Shown: positions 1 to 11,738 of the stretch, one piece after another | Layout: every line of letters starts with the position of its first letter | Position numbering within the stretch: the stretch's first letter is position 1 | Assembly: GCA_039566865.1 (NCBI GenBank) | Contig: CM076962.1 | Span: forward strand, 3,776,743 to 3,840,742 | Direction: 5' to 3' | DNA: 64,000 nt | Source of the DNA: Aurelia coerulea | Lineage: Eukaryota; Cnidaria; Scyphozoa; Semaeostomeae; Ulmaridae | Program-made: the position numbers and the translations under genes | Notes under the pieces: generated by a model | What the model was told of the DNA's origin: nothing | The model's database searches: none | The model's input: the letters and a program-made list of their open reading frames with translations, nothing else

Positions 1-905
1 GTGGAATAACCAACGCAGCATCACCTAATTTTATCATTCTAACAGATATTTCATCCCAGCCATGTGCTTTATTAGGATTAAGTGAACTAATGATGTTCAT
101 AATCTTTTCATCAGAAATGGGAAAATCACTTATTATAGAAGAAGTTGCTGGAGCATCTTGTGGAAGTTCACTACCTGTGTCAATCGTCGTACACTGAAGT
201 ATAAAATAGTCATTAAATAACTGTGCCTTTTCAGTAAAGTCCGTTATAAATATCCCGTTCTCAAGAAGAGGTGGTATTATTGGAATCTTGGCCTTGTTTA
301 GGACGGTGTTGATTAGGGACCAATATGTTTTACAAGAAGTCCCGGGGTTTGCTAAGGTATTTCCTGCCTTAAGGAAGTAATTTCGTTTGGCATCCTCAAT
401 CAGTTTCTTACCCTTGGATATCATTTTCTGTATTCCTTCTAGTTTGTCATTTGGCTGGCCCCTACTCACGAAATTTCTATAAGCATGATTCTTTTTCCTC
501 AGAAAATTTTTAACATTCTGGGTTATCCAAGGTGCTTCCTGAGGTCTAATCGTTTTAACTTTGTTGGGTATAAAATTGGTATAAATGTTTAGCAAAACTT
601 CATTGAGAAGTTCAACTTGTTGATTAGGGCATGTCATGTTTTCAAGGTGCTCTTGCCAATGAAACATTTCAATGCTTTTCGTAATGGCGACAAAATCGGC
701 CTTGTCATAATACCAAATCCTGCGTTTGTAGGGGGGTAGTTTTACATTTGAAACAGATAATTTTCCATAAGCTATTTGATGATGACATAGTTCGTGTAGT
801 GACGGATGAACACCAGATTCGATAACGAGGTTAGGCTGATCAGTAAAGATCAAGTCAATACAGGATCTAGAATCACCCATGAAATAGAGTCTTAGAGAGT
901 CTGGT
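1..905 (-). mobile_element. Non-LTR retrotransposon (LINE) ORF2 fragment: endonuclease C-terminus to start of reverse transcriptase
   Basis: Reading the minus strand gives one uninterrupted frame from about 905 down to the window edge. It begins with the endonuclease tail (SCIDLIFTDQPNLVIESG, then HPSLHELCHHQIAYGKL). A linker follows with LANPGTSCKTYWSLIN and EKAQLFNDYF, and it ends in the first reverse-transcriptase block (KIMNIISSLNPNKAHGWDEI). This order is typical of Jockey/CR1-group LINEs. Upstream of 905 the frame meets a stop (near 942), so the 5' part is lost or shifted. The element continues off the left edge. It lies inside or beyond the last visible intron of the PPP1R7 gene. The long open frame suggests a fairly young copy. 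Confidence 0.93.
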
Positions 906-1410
906 GCCCAGGGGAATTTCTGTGAACTAACTGAATGTCTTCAAAAGCGTAGTACCGATTAAGATACGAACAATGTGGAGTGCCATTGGTTTCACCTTGA
1001 GAACAGGACTTGCTTGCAATCATAGACAGATGGAATCGGAGTTAAAGCTAACAAATGAGACTAAAACCTAATTGAACTGATTTTTCAATGCATGAGTACA
1101 CGATAAAGAGGCAAGCAGCGATTAAGAGGCGAAAAAACAATCCCACAGCCTCGTTTTCGTTTGCGCGATATGACGTCACTTCGCTCAAATTGCTTATTTG
1201 AATACGTAATTTCACAAGAAGAAGGAGAAAAATAGTGGAAAAAAGTACCATACATAATTCATAGCAGTATTATCTTGTATTCTATCATAAATCATACAAA
1301 CCCCGGACTTGTCCTTCAAGTCTCAACGAGCTTATTACCCGTTTGGATCACCCTGTCGAAAAATAGAAATCAACACAAAGGTAAAAAGATTAATACAAGG
1401 TCACACTCAC

Positions 1411-1573
1411 CCGTATTCTGTTCGAACCAAGTTCCAGCATCACAAGATTCGTCATCATAGAAATGTTTTCAATTTTGCTAATCTTATTATTGACCAGGAA
1501 CAGATTCGTAACATTCACGAGAGTTCCAAGATTGGCTATCTTCCTTATCTTATTGAAAGATAAGTCCAGGGAG
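1411..1573 (-). CDS. PPP1R7: PPP1R7 coding exon 5
   Basis: A 163-nt exon encoding SLDLSFNKIRKIANLGTL, LFLVNNKISKIEN and LELGSNRIR, the most conserved sds22 repeats. The acceptor follows a long pyrimidine tract and the donor is GTGAGT. No further PPP1R7 exon is visible between 1410 and the left edge. Confidence 0.95.
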
Positions 1574-4500
1574 CTGAAAAAAAGAAGAAGATCGAGCTGT
1601 CTTTATTTGGCAGATACGGGAGATCATTCTGCTTCTTTATGCAACGCATTTCATTGTGAAAACCATGCAAAAATTTACCAACACTTGATTTGACAAGATA
1701 TGCAATTTCGTATACCGGGTTAGTCAATAAAAAGGCCGGTGTTTGAAAAAATGCTGCTCCCTGAATACCAAAGCAATGCTATTAAAACCTGTCTTGTTTT
1801 ATTCCTGATATCTCCATTTAGGTCCAGTAATTTACCCGGCTGTAATCAGCCATTCCTTGCCGTCAATATGGGAGATTTTCTGATGAAAGCCCCTTCCGAA
1901 AACCTGCAAAAACAAATGAAAACGAAGAGCAAAATTTCCCATCGTCTTCTTTCCTAGAAATTATGACAATTACATGCATTCATGTATTTTGTCCACCTGA
2001 ACGGAATGACCGATTTCAGCCAGGAAAAATTCTAAAAATAATTGAGCATGTTAGCTGCTCAATCAGATATTACAAAATATTATTGTTTATATATTCAGGG
2101 AGCACTCTCAGATTACAATTAATGGATTTGCAAATCTCAAATCACCACAACAAGCAAGTTTTCTCTCTGTCAAGTGTCAACTCATGTGGATTCTTTAGAA
2201 ACCTTGATCGACGTTTATTGATCGTTTTCAGTGTTTTGGAAAACGAAAATGTTAAGAAACTCGCTTCTAGCTCTAAAAATTGAAACAAAGAAATGTGCAA
2301 ACAATCCTGGAATCTAATTCAGGCTTTCTGCTAAAAATTAAGTCGTAAATCTTCAAAATCGGTCCAGTGTACGATTTATCGTAGCCTGCTAAAAGTGCAT
2401 AGTTTATTTTGGCGCAATTGGTAGATACAATTGATGATTGCGTTATAGGGTCTAACAGACCCTTTTCATGTTGCCCATAAACAGAAGAGATAAATGGATA
2501 CTCACGTAAGATTGGTGAGGTTTTCAAGGTTTTCAATTTCTGTCACTAGATTATCATACATGTCCAATTCAGTTAACATTGTGAGAGTGTCAACATTTTC
2601 AATTTTCTTGATCTTGTTTCTTCTTAAACATAGTGTCTGTAATCAAATAATAGCAACTATAAGACTACGTTCACATGATGCCAGCACAATTTGAAAATGG
2701 CATGAAAATACAGTAGGAAATGAACATGGGACATTGGCACAAATTTAAAATGGAACTCTAACCAGCACAGAAAACAACGATATTTTGCTACATCTTGAAG
2801 AATTTTTCGAATGTGCACAATAGTGATAGAAGCTCTAACGCCACTCGATCGCACCTCGCGTATAAAAATGTATAAAAATAACGCTTGAGCCAGGCTCTTT
2901 TGTAGAATACCTAAAAGGTCTATTCTTTAGACATACATACAGTAATACATTGATGAATTTCTGTGGGGCAAACATCTAGCATCGTTGCTGGGAAGATTGC
3001 AACAAGTTTGTCACCAACAAATTTTCTACTGTTTTCAAACTGTGCCGGTATAGTGTGAACGCTAGCTAAAATTATGGTATCATCCATTTTTTGCCATTTT
3101 CAAACTGTGCCAGTATCATGTGAATGTAGTCTTAGTTGAGAAATTCTGTGACATGTTTATAAATCATTTTGAAAGTTCTGCCAAGTTTAAAGACATCATA
3201 TTAAAGGAAAAACATAATTATCATGAAATTACCTCTACTCTGTGCAGTCTCTCCAAGCCTTCAATTTTTTCAAGTCCAGCATGAGTGAAGTCAACACCCT
3301 ACCACGGAAAAAGAGGATGTTATTAACAGGAAATCAAAACAACATACTGTACAGCAAATAGCCAGAGGAGAAATACTGCGCACCTACAGTACACGCCAAA
3401 AGCGTACGGGAAGAAAAAATCTAGGGGGGCTGCCCAACACAACACAAAAGCCCATTGTTTAGCATAATTTTTGCCCAACTGAGGGCAATTTTTGTCCGAC
3501 TGGGGCTCATTTTCGATAACTTTTCTGAAATTTTTCTGAATTTTTCGGTATTTCAGTAACAAGTCAGAGCACGCAATAATATTGTAGATCAGTGGCGTCG
3601 TGGCCGGGGGGGCCAGGGGGGCCATGGCCCCCCCTGTGAAAATGTTGTCGGAAAATTCGTCAGTTTTCCATTCTTGTCGGAAAAATCGAAAACAATTGAA
3701 TTTCCTTGCATAGCTACTTTATGGCAATCGAAATGTATTCATGAAATATCTCTTTTTCGATCGCAAAAACGTAGTTTTTGATGAAAAAGTAGGTTTTTTG
3801 GCAAAATACTAGGTCCTTCGTTCGTTTTTCTGCAAAAAATTCCTTCTTCAATCGAAAGAAAACTGTGTTTTCTATTGGAAAAATAGACACATTAGGCGCC
3901 AAAAAGTTTCGGACGAATAAATTTCAGACAAATGTTTTCGGTCAAAACATTCTTGGACTTTTTCCCCGAAAATTGGTCGTTTTACCTACATTTTGGTGAC
4001 TAAAAACGATAAATTTACAATTTATTCTGCACGTTTCATACTTAAAAAATGTCATGCATTTATGGTTTGTGCATTAAGCTTTCAATGAGTTGCTCGTCAG
4101 AATTTGCACAAGTGAATATTGTTGAGGAAGATGGAAATGATTACTAAGATGGTGTTGCTGCGCAGGAGAGCTCATTGTTTATTTGTTATTGTTTTATAGT
4201 TGAACACCTTTATCATTTAATCAAAGGACGTATTGTTTTTTGAGTACGGGACACAAAGGACGCATTAGCGCACCGAACTAAGACGTTGCACGCTTAGATT
4301 TGTTTTGATTTCTTGTTTTTTTGGAACGTTGTTTACGAATTACGAAGATGGCGCTTGCAGTAAGGGTTTACGAATATTGTAAGTGTGTTTTCCTTGAGTT
4401 TATCGTTTCTTTTTCGCTTTATTCGTTGGTAGGCAAGCATTATTTATATTTTTCGTTTGTTTGTTTCTAGCGAAAACCACATTCACATTCACATTCATAT

Positions 4501-7500
4501 GTACTATACTATCCATACGTTGCTAAACTAGCGGATTTGAATTTGTGCGTATTCGAAGAAGGTTCCATATTTTTACTGGCAATTCTAAGAGGCTTGGCGC
4601 CACCTCAGATGGGATTACTTTAAGTTTCTGTAAACGGATGCTTATAGAAATGAAGATTTATATCAAGCTATCACGCTGTTATCTAAAATTTGAAAACGAT
4701 CTATTTTTCAGTGCTTTTGAGGTCCTTTTTTCGAAATTTCCCATCAAAAACAAATAGTAGATTCTTCAAAATAGGGGCGTTTTGCAACGATCTAAAGGGC
4801 GTGGTCACAGAAAATTTTCCCGGGGGCAAGCCCCCGGACCCCCAGTTTTCCTCCCTCCTTGCGCATCTAGTTTCGGCCTCACCTCCCCTCTTACTGTTGT
4901 GTCCCTTTGAAAAATTCTTCGTTATTATGGAACTTTTATATGACAAAAGTTCTGAGACATTTTGCCACTTTTTATACGTTATATTCCTGCTTAATTTTTG
5001 TCGGAAAAATGTCTCTTTGTCGGAAAATTCTGACCTTCAGCCCCCCCTAAAATAATGCTCCCACGACGCCACTGTAGCAGTGCATGTCAAAAAGTTCAGA
5101 AACCATGCTACCTCTGGATTGAATGCCAAAGAAACTGATGTAATTTTGCAGCATTAATTTTTCCCAGGTTACTTGGAAAATGTTTTTGACACTGTGTAGT
5201 AATAGAAATGTTGTTTAAATCTGTTTTGAGTGTGAATTGTGCTATGTTGTTTTTTAACACCGGGTGCACCAAAATAAACTATGCACATTTGACAGGCCAC
5301 AATAAATTGTACACTGGACCGATTTTGAAGATTCATGACTTAATCTTTAGCAAAAAGCCTGAATTAGATTCTAGGATTTTCTGCAAATTTTTTTCTGCTT
5401 TCAGCTTTAGAGCTACACACGAGTTTCTTAAAAGTTTCGTTTTCAAAAACACTGAGAACAATCAAAAATGTAGATCAAATTTTCTAAAAAATCGCCATGG
5501 ATGGACAAACAGTAAACTTGTTTGTGATGATTTGGGACTTAGAAATTGGTTAATTAATTGATACAATTAATCAATACAATTAATTGATTTCTAAATCCCA
5601 AATCACCACAAACAAGTTTTCTCTTTGTCCATTTATGTTGATTCTTTAGAAAATTTGATTGACGTTTTTTGATCATTTTCAGTGTTTTGAAAACAAAACT
5701 AAGAAAAAACTCCCATCTAGCTCTAAAAACTGAAAGCAGAAAAATTTGCAAAAAATCCTAGAACCTAATTCAGGCTTTTTGCTAAAGATTAAATCATGAA
5801 TCTTCAAAATCGGTCAAGTGTACAATTTATTGTGGCCTGCCAAACGTGCATAGTTTATTTTGGCACACCTGGTATGAAAGCCCTACTAACAAAAATACCG
5901 TATATCAACTCAATGATTAAGAAATTGGAAATACGAGTGTTCTAAGATTTATGAAACTACCCACAAGCCCAGGACCTACAGTACGTTTCTTATGATTTGT
6001 CAAATGTAGTTTTTTTTTAGTAGGGCATTTTCACTGAAAAGTTTTTCTCATAGCCCTCTGTCTTTAAATTTTCTGGTCATCTTTTGTTAATACAGTAATT
6101 TGGACCATTTGTGATGGAAATCAGAATCTTGTTTTTGAATGGATGAATGGAAAATGTTCCAGGAACGATTTGGAGGATGTTAATGATTAGCACATTTTAA
6201 GGCTGTCTTCTACAAAACAAAGGCATTGCCGTTATGGATCTCTGGTACTGAATTTTCTCTTTTTGTTTGTACTTCTTACAGTATGTCTTTGGTATTTGGT
6301 TTGTAGACAACCATGCAAATCACAGTGGAAAGGACACAAGGTCATCAAGTTTCCACTATGAATAGTATTACAGTACTTACAATGTCATCATCATTTATTT
6401 GAATAATTCTGTACTCTTCACTGCCTGGAAAATGAAAAAATCTTTGGCACGGAGTTTACATAGAAGGCCTCTTAGATATGCACAGTATGGCATTCAACCA
6501 GTATAGAGAGTTTGTAGTGCTCGCACAGTGGCACTCTTCCAATTCACCTAAATCCATTGAGAAAATGTCTTAGGAGGGTTAGCTAGGTATCTTTAGAATT
6601 TGATAGACAACGAAGGGTGTTCCTGAGGGTAAAAAGGGCCTTTCCTGAGTATAAAAAGGGTGTGGTCCTGAAAATTTTCCTGGGGCTACCCCCAAAGCCC
6701 CTGCTTTCTTCGTCCCCTCCACTTTTTTTAGGCTGGCGCCGCCACTGAGTGCGCATAGGAGATCTTCCATGCATAATTCTTAATATAACAAAGGAAGAAC
6801 ATCATCATCATGATTTTCTTCATCATCATCATCATTGGTCTGGTCAGCTACGCATCTTAAATATTACATACACAATTCACAAAATGTCCAGCTTAATACA
6901 TACACACTTCTGTTTTGGCTGCTATGTAGGCTCTGGTCTGGCCCAAAGTATAACCAGCATAACCAGACTGCTTTTTATGTTGCGAGCCTGGAAGACCTTC
7001 CATGTGTATTTCAAATATAACAAAGGGATAACAATGGAGTCATCGTTTTTAAAACAAAAGCCAGGAGGCACACATCTCATTTGATTGTTCATAATGTTCA
7101 TAAGATTGGGACTCGTCAGGCTACCAGATGTGATCTATTCAAATCTCTTAAAAATACCATTTTGTACGATTTTCAAACAGTAATTCTGGTTCAAAACTCT
7201 GGAACACTCTTCCACTGTTCATACACGTTGCTAGCTCTACTGCGGTTTTTCGTTCAAAATTGGAAACTTATTTCCTTGATTCATACTCTCAAAATTAACT
7301 AGCTATGTAAACCAAACTTGACAAACCCCATCAAAGGCTCATCTGGTTATTATTGGTTATATCATCTGGTATCTTTGTTTTTAATGTAAAGTTTTTTAGT
7401 TTAGTTTTATGTGGGGGGGGGGGGCTCTCTCTCGATTAGTTTACCTATTTAGAGAGCTCCTCCTTGATCAATCAATTTTAAATACAATCATATATATATT

Positions 7501-8009
7501 TTTCTTAATTTATTTTAGTAATTTTGGTTCTTAGTGTTGTGATGTGTTTAGTTGTAGAGCATTTTGTATTGACTCGTATTTCAAATTGATTGATAAATGA
7601 ATGAAACTGAAATCTCCTGACGTGTGGTGCGCACTTTGCAAATTTATCATCTTTTTGGCAGCACAACAAAGAAAGCCTGGAAACATCGAAGTGAAGTGCT
7701 TGTATCATTGATTATATTCTAATTCAATTTGAAATAGCTTCTCCTCAGTTGGGCGTCGTCGTCAACAATCAATGTTGACTGCACTATTTATGGGCCTTTT
7801 AAAAAGTAAACATGCATGCAACAGCAATATGGCCTATTTCATCCTATAATATTCAGTTCAAACGTCCTTATCCTTGCACAATTACGGTAGCTGCATTTGA
7901 TCACTGGACCTGGCAAATTATATTTGTGCCGATACGTACCTCCTTGGTCGTTATTTTCTACATCTTCGGGGTCAGTATCTGGACCGCTGCTAACTCCACT
8001 GGAAGCCAT
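1411..8009 (-). CDS. PPP1R7: Protein phosphatase 1 regulatory subunit 7 (sds22), 5' part; five exons on the minus strand
   Basis: sds22 is a nuclear/cytosolic leucine-rich-repeat protein that binds the catalytic subunit of protein phosphatase 1. Coding exons in order are 7940-8009, 6381-6424, 3233-3298, 2506-2636 and 1411-1573, all with GT-AG introns and matching phases. They join into about 157 residues: an acidic N-terminus starting MASSGVSSGPDTDPEDVE, the cap segment VDFTHAGLEKIEGLERL, then 22-residue repeats of the sds22 type (TLCLRRNKIKKIENV, LDMYDNLVTEIENLENL, LDLSFNKIRKI, LFLVNNKISKIEN, LELGSNRIR). The animal protein is about 350-360 residues, so the remaining repeats and the LRR cap should lie left of the window. 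The start is the only ATG matching the acidic family N-terminus, although the frame stays open upstream to 8189. Introns are filled with inverted-repeat elements. Confidence 0.95.
1733..2117. repeat. Remnant of TA-flanked inverted-repeat element, family E
   Basis: The segment around 1748-1950 (GCTCCCTGAATACCAAAGC, then AATTTACCCGGCTGTAATC) matches in reverse the right half of the complete family E element at 51090-51712. The tip is degraded and the other end is cut by a family D fragment. Confidence 0.6.
2118..2424. repeat. Truncated family D inverted-repeat element
   Basis: This ends in GTTTATTTTGGCGCAATTGG, a decayed version of the family D tip (TTTTGGCGCACCCGG). Its body (GCTTCTAGCTCTAAAAAT and CAGTGTACGATTTATCG) matches the complete copies at 5260-5872 and 37050-37637. 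The left half is missing. Confidence 0.75.
2506..2636 (-). CDS. PPP1R7: PPP1R7 coding exon 4
   Basis: A 131-nt exon encoding the first two leucine-rich repeats (TLCLRRNKIKKIENV and ELDMYDNLVTEIENLENL). The donor is GTGAGT. Its acceptor sits about 25 nt from the end of an inverted-repeat element at 2660-3134. Confidence 0.95.
2660..3134. repeat. Family L inverted-repeat element (TTCACAYGATGCC type) with a nested family A element
   Basis: The left end AAGACTACGTTCACATGATG mirrors the right end (CATGTGAATGTAGTCTTA). Both are followed inward by CAAATTTT/GAAAATGG-type words. A right-hand part of the palindromic family A element (about 2779-2924, ending TAAAAGGTCTATT) is inserted inside. Confidence 0.75.
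3233..3298 (-). CDS. PPP1R7: PPP1R7 coding exon 3
   Basis: A 66-nt, phase 0-0 exon encoding GVDFTHAGLEKIEGLERLHR and two more residues. This is the N-terminal cap of sds22 that precedes the first full leucine-rich repeat. Confidence 0.9.
3590..5074. mobile_element. Non-autonomous hAT-like element, about 1.5 kb
   Basis: The terminal inverted repeat CAGTGGCGTCGTGG occurs at both ends in opposite orientation, next to G-rich/C-rich blocks (GGCCGGGGGGGCCAGG on the left, CAGCCCCCCCTAAAAT on the right). The CAGTGGCG tip is typical of hAT elements. I see no coding region and no clear 8-bp target duplication. It lies in PPP1R7 intron 2. Confidence 0.65.
5260..5872. repeat. Complete family D inverted-repeat element (TA-flanked CCGGGTG tip)
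   Basis: Ends are CCGGGTGCACCAAAATAAAC and the decayed complement of TACCAGGTGTGCCAAAA. The two arms meet near 5555-5590 in the AATTAATTGATACAATTAAT region, so most of the element is a foldback. It lies in PPP1R7 intron 2. Confidence 0.85.
6381..6424 (-). CDS. PPP1R7: PPP1R7 coding exon 2
   Basis: A 44-nt exon reading (G)SEEYRIIQINDDDI, between a TTCCAG acceptor and a GTAAGT donor. The acidic DDD stretch matches the segment just before the sds22 repeat cap. Confidence 0.85.
6580..6746. repeat. Fragment with hAT-like end (CGCCACTG)
   Basis: The segment closes with GGCTGGCGCCGCCACTGAG. It shares GAAAATTTTCC plus a run of CCCCC with 4800-4850 of the hAT-like element at 3590-5074. Only one end is recognisable. 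Confidence 0.5.
6764..7075. repeat. ATC-repeat tract and degenerate direct duplication
   Basis: Short CATCAT runs lie at 6800-6835. The words ATCTTCCATGCATAATTC / ACCTTCCATGTGTATTTC with ATATAACAAAGG recur about 225 bp apart. No coding function is seen. Confidence 0.45.
7080..7540 (+). mobile_element. LINE 3' end: reverse-transcriptase C-terminal tail and 3' region
   Basis: The plus strand encodes, across a frameshift near 7175, HNVHKIGTRQATRCDLFKSL and then SGSKLWNTLPLFIHVASST. This is the usual tail of cnidarian-type LINE reverse transcriptases, ahead of the stop near 7300. A G-run (7410-7421) and an AT-rich end follow. It lies in PPP1R7 intron 1, 5'-truncated. Confidence 0.7.
7940..8009 (-). 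CDS. PPP1R7: PPP1R7 coding exon 1
   Basis: The ATG (complement of 8007-8009) has an A at -3 and G at +4. It encodes 23 residues rich in Ser, Asp and Glu and ends one base into a Gly codon at a GTACGT donor. Joined to exon 2 it reads NNDQGGSEEYRI. Confidence 0.9.
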
Positions 8010-9092
8010 TTTGTAGCTTTGTTTAGGAAGAAGCTTACAGGTATCCTTGTGTCCCTGTGGTATTGCACCTGCCCAGCGGCAATAATATGGCGCAACAGGC
8101 GCAACAACACCTTTGATGCCAAACAAAACTTTGTCCCGCTTTGTCCTCTTTGTCCTCTTTTTCAATGAAAAAAAACCGAGAAAATGCACTCGTTACACAT
8201 ATTTTTTAAGAATCAGCTTATAAACTGCTCAGATAAAGCTTAAAATGTATTGCTACTAAAATATCACACAATTTTTCTTCAAAATTCCACCGTTGATTTA
8301 TGGCCAAATGAAAATAATCATACCATGTGAAGTACCACCTGAGTAAAAGAAAGTATTTGCAGTCGAAGGAAGTACAGAATGACATTACTTGACTGTGTCT
8401 TAAAATTGCAATTTACCATTTCAATTGAGACTAATATCACATAGGTAGTTGTGTAATGCAGTCTTGAAATTTGCAAACAGTTCTTATAGTTCTTTTAATT
8501 GTTTTACCTCAAAAAGCTGCAATTTAACTTGGTTCCAAACACATGCTCCAAAAACTCTACTCCGACATTTATTCTTTTCATCGGCGTAGGGGAAGATAAA
8601 ATTGGGGGGGCTGCCCGATAAAAATCCATTGTTTAAGAAAATTTTGCCTGACTTAACGCGGATTTCTGCCCGATTATGGCTGATTTTTGCAAAATTTTCC
8701 GACGTTGGGAGGGCTGCAGCCCCCCAGCCCCCCTGTCTCCTACGCCTATGATTCTTTTCTTTTCAAAATCTGGGGAATCGTATAACCAACGCTAGGATAG
8801 TTCAGCTTTACTTCATTGCCATGGCAAACATCCCATTGCAGAAATACTACACAATAATATTTTGCCCTTGGTTACCAAATTTAATTCCGTTATTCAATCC
8901 ACTCAAATCCTATCACCTCAAAGTCAACAAATTCAATGTAAAAAATTCCCACCACAAAATTTTCAGCTATTTTGTTGTCATGACAATCAGGACATTTTAT
9001 TTTGATGAAGTCATCATAATTACATACTTACTACATTCCTCTTTAATGGCTACTATTTCCATGAAAAGTATGCTAATTCAACTCAATAAACT
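8010..9092. other. Upstream region of PPP1R7
   Basis: About 1.1 kb before the PPP1R7 start (transcribed to the left). It should hold the 5' UTR and promoter, but no TATA box or initiator can be assigned by eye. It contains the family K repeat at 8587-8752. Confidence 0.4.
8587..8752. repeat. Family K short repeat (GGGGGGCTGCCCGA ... CCTACGCCTATG)
   Basis: This copy is related to 20616-20790 and 21905-22050. All read GGGGCTGCCCGA..AAAATCCA, then GGCTGATTTT..GCAAATTTT, then CAGCCCCC..TGTCTCCTA. There is no coding capacity. It lies just upstream of PPP1R7. Confidence 0.65.
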
Positions 9093-9280
9093 CAATAGAC
9101 CTTTTAGCTATTCTACAAAAGAGCCTGGATCGAACGTTATTTTTATACATTTTTATATGCGACATTCGATCGAGTGGCGATAGAGCTTCTATCACTATTG
9201 TGCACACTCGAAAATTCTACAAAATGTAGCAAAATAGCGTTCGATTCTGATTCTTTTCAGAATAGCTAAAAGGTCTATTG
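9093..9280. repeat. Complete family A palindromic element
   Basis: A 188-bp element whose ends CAATAGACCTTTTAGCTATT and AATAGCTAAAAGGTCTATTG are exact inverses. Internal words such as CGATCGAGTGGCGATAGAGC and AGCAAAATAGCGTTCGATTC recur in the copies at 55725-56339. Confidence 0.9.
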
Positions 9281-11486
9281 GTCTTGCGTTCATGCTCCTT
9301 CTATTGACGTCAATCAAACCGTTTGTCTGCTTGTTGACAGTTTGTATTGTATCTTGGAATACTCTATTGTTTTTATTCACCACGTGACGACGATAGAAAC
9401 AACATTCCGTTGTGTTTTGTGAGGTGGCATCTTTCTTTCTGCAACAAGTCTCATTGCAGTTCGCAGCTAACATTCTCTCTCTTTCATCTCCAGTCAAGGA
9501 AAGACACAGATCTTGAAGGTATATTCTTGTTTGAAGTTGTACCGCAATGATTTTACGGTGAATTTCTAGTTTGATCAAAAACTTCTGTTTTTCGAGCTGA
9601 TCCCGTTTGTCGCATACCGGCGAAAAAGGGTGTGTGGAGGCATGCCTCTATCTAGGCCTACCTACCTAGGCCATCTATAAAGGGTTGGGTATCTAAGGAA
9701 GTGTAAGATACTTCCCTGCATTTAATGACGTCTGTCTTGTATTCCAAAGCAAAACTAATTAATTTAATAAGGGGTCATTGAAAGGATAGTTTCATCCCCA
9801 TATTAGTGTTAATATTGATACGATTTGCTCAATCTTGGTGTTTTGCATCCCGAGTTTATTCCGTAAGTTTCACTCACCACAGAGCCCCTTCCAAGAAGAA
9901 AAGATTCTATTGTTTGCGTTGTTTTGCGTATTGTTTGTGACTATCTTGCCCACCACATGCTGTGTAATTGTGGAACCAAACATGAAGTGCAGTCTGATTT
10001 TGCATGAAACACAGAGTTCTAAGGATCAGGGGTGGTGCCAGAAATCTTTCGACAGGGAGGGTTTGACGGGGAAGGGGGAGGGGAGTATAGGCATGTAGTA
10101 ATATGTAGTAAAGACATTGCATTAATCAGTATCATTTTTGATTACAAAGTCCTTTGTAATCTAAGAAGGGGCTTCGATGTCAGTCAGTAAGTAAGAAAGT
10201 AACCCACTTCCGTCACGCTCGTTAAAGCAATTGATTAACGTTTTATCTCTGCTAATTGGCACTGAAATAAAGAAAGCGCACATAAAGCGCATACAAAACA
10301 GAAGTTTCCCGCGATCCTATAGCAAAATTTGATGTCGGCTTATTTCATGTTAGACAGATTTGACACCATAAGATGGATAAATCACCAAGATGTTTACCCT
10401 GACACAATAACAAATTTAACCAGAATTGGCACGTTCTTGACCTCATTAGTAGCTTAATTATGTTAAAACAATCGTTTTCTAGAACGAACGTATCATTAGC
10501 CACTTATTAATATGAAAATAAGTCAACTTTAGATGATGATGTAGCCGGCCTGCACAGAGGCTAGCATTCGCAGCATCACCGAGGGTAGAAGGACCTCCCT
10601 CCTACACAGCTACAGATGCAAATGTCATTGAAGTTGAGAGGAAAGGTGCAGAACCTCAGCAAACAATGGCGCCATTGAGGCATTGACAGGGGAAGGCACG
10701 TGACCACATTGAACCAAAACATCTTCATGCATATGATTCTGGTCAGAGGTTATCTTGGTGACTACTTGTCTCAAATTGGATGCCCGCGAATAACAACAAT
10801 GGAAATGTTCTGCAGGGTTCTGCATAAGTAATTTTGCGGTATTGTAAATCTCACATTACATCCAATCTGAGACAGATGCACCAAAGATTTCATGCACGAA
10901 CTAAGGCCTCAAATAGCCAAATTTTTTATTTTTTGCGTATCATTCTGATTTCACATAAAGATAGAAAATTGCTTGTCAGATGTCAGGCGATTCGTTTGAT
11001 TTTCGATTGAAGGGGCTTTAGCAGCAACACTCATCTCTCTGACTGTTGCTAAAAACAGCATCAACGATCATTTCCGGTTATGAAGAAATCAATATTCAGA
11101 TATTCTTATGCTTGCTTAGCTCAGGACAGACTTTGTAATCATCCAAAAGGATCTTATGTTTTCATGCTAAAGAATTCTAAGACTTCTTGAGAAAGTATGT
11201 TTTTCACTAGAATTCTTTTGTAAAAATGCTTAGAGTCATTCATACCCCTCAAGAATTATTGTCAGAATTTGAAGAATCCTTGAAAATTCTTGAGAATTCT
11301 TGACATGTTCACAAGGCCTATACTGTTCTGGGGAGAGTAAAAACTCAATCTCCAAATTAATACAGGGAGTCTCCGTTGCTTCTTGCTGGCAAATTTTAGT
11401 CAATCTTCTTTTCAATTTTGAATATCTTCAGGTTTATCACAACATTATGCAAAGTGGCTGACATTGAAACCCTTTATTCCTTTTAG
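9281..11486. other. Intergenic region between PPP1R7 and the SIS-domain gene
   Basis: No gene is recognised. A minus-strand 127-codon frame (9195-9578) is Cys-rich but matches nothing I know and runs into the family A repeat. Near 9304 there is a palindromic TTGACGTCAA (CRE-like) and near 9381 a CACGTG. A hAT-like tip CAGGGGTGG lies at 10027. The stretch 11155-11340 carries AAGAATTCTTG-type words shared with 38720-38890, a dispersed repeat. The 5' UTR exon of the downstream gene should be here but was not located. Confidence 0.4.
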
Positions 11487-11494
11487 ATTTCAAA

Positions 11495-11738
11495 ATGCCA
11501 AAACCAAACACAGATTGCACATCCATGTCCCCAAATGCCATCCAGGTCAGTGAACATAAAACAATGAAAGATGAAGTGAAAGTTCACAAAATGGATCATA
11601 TGGCAGAATTTACAAGAAGTCTTACCGTTGATGCAAGAGCTGCACTTGCTTTAGGATCATGTTTGGATATGAATGCTGCAAAGAAATTTGTTGAGATCAT
11701 TGAGAGATGTGATGGAACATTAATTACATCTGGAATAG
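11495..11738 (+). CDS. SIS-domain isomerase coding exon 1
   Basis: This 244-nt exon starts MPKPNTDCTSMSPNA and ends in GTLITSGI(G), one base into the Gly codon that begins GKSG. The donor is GTATAT. Confidence 0.9.

Noticed and set aside
8821..9183. 120-codon plus-strand frame
   Set aside because: The last third is the family A repeat and the rest is low-complexity hydrophobic sequence without a family match.
9304..9313. TTGACGTCAA as a CREB/ATF promoter site
   Set aside because: A single 10-bp palindrome far from any mapped transcript start; not enough to call a regulatory element.
9195..9578. 127-codon Cys-rich minus-strand frame
   Set aside because: It runs into a family A repeat, shows no recognisable domain and no splice context. 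Treated as chance.
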